Part shown: positions 5,609 through 6,519 of the stretch, one piece after another
How the letters are laid out: every line of letters starts with the position of its first letter
Position numbering within the stretch: the stretch's first letter is position 1
Assembly: GCA_023134675.1 (NCBI GenBank)
Contig: JAGLUQ010000058.1
Span: 1-6,519, forward strand
DNA length: 6,519 nt
Direction: 5' to 3'
From: Candidatus Aenigmatarchaeota archaeon
Lineage (GTDB): Archaea; EX4484-52; GLR71
Program-made: the position numbers and the translations under genes
The notes under the pieces: model-generated
Database searches by the model: none
Told to the model about the DNA's origin: nothing
The model's input: only the letters and a program-made list of their open reading frames with translations

Positions 5609-6519
5609 GAAATGTTATGCAGGTATTTATTGCAGCTGTTGTAACTGTTATTATCTTATTTCCATCGTCCTCTTTCTCTCTTGAAAACCATGCTTTTGAT
5701 TCTTATTCTGTTTCTGTCAATCTTAAGGATGATGATGCACATTATGAGTATGATATTGTTGCTTTTTTTGATGAGGTTGAGACAATACACGAATTTCTTT
5801 TTACGACAGATGCAAGGAATGTAAAGGTTTCTTTGAATGATGTGCCTGTCTATTGCGATGTATCTTATACTGTCGGAAGTTCAATAGCATCCTGCGACAT
5901 GTCTGAAGTGCTATATGGCAGGAATTATATCAGTGTATCATATAGCAGCAGGTATCCTCTGTTTGATATTGAAGATATGGTGATGTTTCATGACTCTTTT
6001 TCTTTTGGAGGGGATGCTATATCATCCAGGCTTTCAGTCAAGCTTCCTATGGGTTATGTGCTTCCGGAAAAATCGGACTATTTCATCACGCCTACTCCAG
6101 ACAGCATGTATTCTGATGGCCGAAGACATATTCTTGTGTGGGAATATGAGAATGTCTCTGATTTTGAAGTGTCTGTGATATTTGAGCGATCGTCAGGTGG
6201 TGCATGGCAGTCTTTGCCTATTTTCTTTCTGTCTTTTCTGATACTTTTATTCCTGGCGTATAATACGAGATTGTATCTTGGCAAGAAAAAGAAAGAGAAA
6301 ATAAAACGCATTGTCTATTCGCATCTTCTTGAGAGCGAGGCTGCTGTTGTTGATGCTCTTGAAGCTAATATGGGGGTGCTGAAACAGAAAGAGCTTTTGG
6401 ATATAACAAGCTTTTCCAAAGCTAAATTGAGCCGTGTCATATCAAATCTTGAATCGCGCGGCATTGTTGAGAAGAAGCAATGGGGCAACAGCAACAAAAT
6501 ATCTCTTGTGAAGGAAAAG
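5605..6519 (+). CDS. Membrane-tethered winged-helix regulator with extracellular beta domain (3' end at window edge)
   Basis: The start codon overlaps the upstream TGA as ATGA, so translation is probably coupled to the radical SAM gene. The frame has 305 codons and runs to the last base; its C-terminus looks nearly complete. Residues 1-25 are a signal peptide (MRNVMQ, a Val/Ile/Leu core, then SSSFS). Residues 26-200 are a beta-strand-rich ectodomain with two cysteines (84, 97) that could pair. Residues 204-220 (LPIFFLSFLILLFLAYN) are a transmembrane helix followed by the basic stop-transfer stretch GKKKKEKIKR. Residues 237-303 form a winged helix: the KQKELLDIT helix, recognition helix SKAKLSRVISNLESRGIV, and wing EKKQWGNSNKISLV, as in MarR-like domains. 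Archaea have many such outside-sensing, inside-DNA-binding proteins (DUF7345/DUF7343-type; family name from memory). Target and signal are unknown. Confidence 0.88.
   Translation, partial: MRNVMQVFIAAVVTVIILFPSSSFSLENHAFDSYSVSVNLKDDDAHYEYDIVAFFDEVETIHEFLFTTDARNVKVSLNDVPVYCDVSYTVGSSIASCDMSEVLYGRNYISVSYSSRYPLFDIEDMVMFHDSFSFGGDAISSRLSVKLPMGYVLPEKSDYFITPTPDSMYSDGRRHILVWEYENVSDFEVSVIFERSSGGAWQSLPIFFLSFLILLFLAYNTRLYLGKKKKEKIKRIVYSHLLESEAAVVDALEANMGVLKQKELLDITSFSKAKLSRVISNLESRGIVEKKQWGNSNKISLVKEK

Noticed and set aside
6078..6497. Two minus-strand ORFs opposite the winged-helix gene
   Set aside because: The plus strand encodes a coherent signal peptide, transmembrane helix and winged helix here; the minus-strand products show no domain logic.

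Overview
The window looks archaeal. Four lines of evidence support this: an AmmeMemoRadiSam-family radical SAM gene whose only visible promoter element is a TATA-like box about 26 nt before its ATG, as expected of a leaderless archaeal transcript; an AT-rich divergent intergenic region with TATA/BRE-like motifs; a membrane-tethered winged-helix protein of a layout common in archaea; and a secreted protein rich in N-x-S/T sequons with cadherin-like and PKD repeats. The standard code is used and GC is moderate to low. A DPANN-like or uncultivated euryarchaeal host is possible, but I cannot place it from sequence alone.

Layout. (1) Positions 1-2841, minus strand, are one uninterrupted reading frame of 947 codons. 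It is open at the left edge, so it is easily missed by an ORF caller that requires a stop. It encodes a secreted or surface protein: signal peptide, a novel-looking duplicated N-terminal region, a carboxypeptidase-regulatory-like domain, four cadherin/Ig-like domains and a PKD domain. (2) Positions 2861-4399, minus strand, lie 19 nt upstream of it in the same direction and encode a 512-residue unrecognised protein. It has one predicted membrane segment, a basic N-terminal part, a long acidic C-terminal part and a Gly/Asp-rich tail. The two genes form a probable operon. (3) Positions 4400-4609 are a divergent promoter region with candidate TATA boxes for both directions, a 14-bp inverted repeat and two tandem 10-bp repeats. 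(4) Positions 4610-5608, plus strand, encode the AmrS-like radical SAM enzyme. (5) From 5605 to the right edge, plus strand, overlapping by ATGA, lies a gene for a signal peptide, beta-rich ectodomain, transmembrane helix and cytoplasmic winged-helix protein.

How it may work together. The minus-strand pair looks like a cell-surface module: a large repeat-built adhesin or envelope protein plus a membrane-anchored partner. The plus-strand pair joins a radical SAM enzyme of incompletely understood role with a candidate one-component membrane sensor-regulator. The shared intergenic region carries repeat elements that could be operators, so the winged-helix protein could control either operon. That link is inference. 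No RNA genes, CRISPR arrays, insertion sequences or attachment sites were seen.
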